Source: Cladocopium goreaui (Eukaryota; Sar; Dinophyceae; Suessiales; Symbiodiniaceae). From it: a stretch of DNA of 64,000 nucleotides. The notes beneath the pieces were generated by a model that was not told the DNA's origin, did not search any database, and saw only the letters and a program-made list of their open reading frames with translations. Shown in pieces: positions 62,800 to 64,000 of this stretch. Position 1 is the stretch's first letter. The number at the start of each line of letters is the position of its first letter. The position numbers were made by a program, and so were the translations under genes. The stretch spans positions 120,763 to 184,762 of the forward strand of contig CAMXCT020000483.1 of NCBI GenBank assembly GCA_947184155.2, written 5' to 3'.

Positions 62800-64000
62800 C
62801 CCTTGCTTGTCCACAAACCATCCAGCAACTCCCCAGGGCGACACTAGTGCTGCATTTTTTGTCCTAGAGCACACCAACATAGCTGCCAGAGACTTTGAGG
62901 CCCAACAAAATTCGGCCCATCACACGGACCTCCATGAGTGCCCGGCGTGTTCTTTTACAAATTGCCTTGACGGCTCCCATGGCATCTTCATCTAAATATG
63001 CATGGTAGGTTCGTGCGTTGACTTGCGTTGTCCACATTTCGAAGCAAATTTCCTGGTATGCCTTAGCTGGAAAAGTAGGGTGTTTAAAGAAAGGGAAAAA
63101 TCAAAAGTCATAACCAAACACATGACAACGGACAAAGTTCTCAGCAAAAAAAAGTTTCGTGGGTCTTTGGACGAAGGGGGAGGTAAAGTATCGTTTGTTG
63201 TCGTCCAAGAAAAGCTTGCGCGGCAGATTTGTAGAGCTCCAAAAACCTCACATCATCCATCCATGCTTGAAATTGGTGAAAGTATAACATCTACGAACCG
63301 CGCATTAAAACAAACATGTGTCAACCAAGAAACCGGTTCCCCTCTTCCCAAAACCAATTTGCATCCGCTTCTGAAAGGTATCTGCCAGCACCCTCTAGCC
63401 GCAGCATCCACAGGGAAATTGAGTTCATGGTTCCAATTGTCAGGACAAGCTCAGGTGATCTGTTTTCAGGTGGCATCGAAGCAGCCAACGAATTCAGACA
63501 CGTTGTCAAAAATGCAGTCATAATTCTGCTGTTCCAAGCTTTTAAACGCAGTTCGCAAAATTCCCCAGGTTTCTGATGAAACAGGCCTGTGGTGATGAAG
63601 GCCTGCGAATGCCTTTCAGGGTTGTTTGTGTGGTAAATGTTTTCAAAGCACATTTTTTTCTTGAAAACATCGATGGAAAAGCACAAGGCCTGATGCCCTG
63701 CACAGAGCACCACTTCCGAAACCGTACAGTGAGTATCTCAAGCAACAGCTTGGTGTCCAGCTCCCGCCCAAACCACCCATGTTCAGAAAGCAATGTCAAA
63801 CTCGCTCCGTTCAAGAAATGGAGCAGGCCAAGGTGAAGAGTGTGCATTAAGCAGTATTTTAGCATATGGGGTGCGAACCCATATGCAAACGCAATAGGGT
63901 TCACATAGCGTTTCCTTACTGATCTTACTGAAAAGACTCGCAACTTCAACAAAAACATAATATTGTCCCTGGTTTCGGGTTTGTTCCCCACCAAACTCAC
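62800..64000 (-). pseudogene. decayed multi-copy protein gene, running off the right end
   Basis: The minus strand from 64000 downwards gives KYCLMHTLHLGLLHFLNGAS and LLEILTVRFRKWCSVQGIRP in one frame. It then gives LRLKAWNSRIMTAFLTTCLN and LEGAGRYLSEADANWFWEEG in another (about 63560-63330), and finally TYHAYLDEDAMGAVKAICKR, TRRALMEVRVMGRILLGLK in a third (about 62995-62840). Order and content suggest one protein broken by several indels. I recall this as a high-copy family in dinoflagellate genomes, with an MHTxHLG motif near the catalytic-looking part of a possible transposase, but cannot name it. The start lies beyond the window. Confidence 0.42.

Noticed and set aside
1-64000. CRISPR arrays, bacterial operons, ribosome-binding sites, tRNA genes
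   Set aside because: No direct-repeat/spacer pattern of CRISPR type, no operon spacing outside the retroelement, and no sequence with convincing A-box/B-box tRNA structure was found by eye.

Overview
This is nuclear DNA of a eukaryote, and most probably of a dinoflagellate. The reasons are: a long terminal repeat (LTR) carrying 11 bases identical to the 3' end of the dinoflagellate spliced leader; a Ty1/copia polyprotein whose extra domains resemble families I remember as multi-copy in dinoflagellate genomes; very small, GC-richer candidate exons scattered in repeat-filled AT-richer DNA; and decayed gene fragments of several multi-copy families. I cannot name the species.

The centre of the window (31626-51069, about 19.4 kb) is a giant Ty1/copia-type LTR retrotransposon. 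Its two 230-bp LTRs differ at a single base, so the insertion is young. It has a primer-binding site that fits the anticodon loop of a tRNA half and a G-rich polypurine tract. Its coding blocks are: a 748-aa coiled-coil protein; Gag with two CCCH zinc fingers, protease and integrase; reverse transcriptase/RNase H followed in frame by a methyltransferase-like domain and about 1,200 aa of unknown sequence; and a 1228-aa protein with a zinc knuckle, a Tpt1/KptA-like RNA 2'-phosphotransferase domain with its R-H-R-R tetrad, a zinc ribbon and an RG/YG-rich tail. The cargo accounts for roughly half of the element.

Left of the element (1-31 kb) lie decayed genes and repeats. There is an SF1-helicase pseudogene (1299-1905, minus), a tandem array of fold-back repeats (2197-3404) and a broken alpha/beta-hydrolase-like gene (5015-6927, minus). 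An AT-rich fragment of a Polinton/Maverick-like virus follows (about 6890-8290: integrase C-terminus, GIY-YIG endonuclease, protein-primed DNA polymerase C-terminus). Then come mini- and microsatellites, a 360-390-bp satellite array (22.0-24.5 kb), a nuclear LSU rRNA fragment (27.89-27.96 kb), and a MITE family with TA-flanked ends. Between them are short candidate exons on the plus strand (Ala/Glu/Pro-rich pieces at 14.1-16.2 kb, a CCCH zinc-finger terminal exon at 25.5 kb). These look like real genes split by very long introns, and the retroelement may sit in one of those introns.

Right of the element (51-64 kb) are a (TACA)n microsatellite, a minisatellite, a well-formed terminal exon (52567-52755), three arrays of an 11-12-bp repeat, more short plus-strand exons (56.6-61.2 kb), and a decayed multi-copy protein gene on the minus strand running off the right end (62.8-64.0 kb). 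No complete host gene could be assembled by eye; long intervals show no gene and are listed as such.
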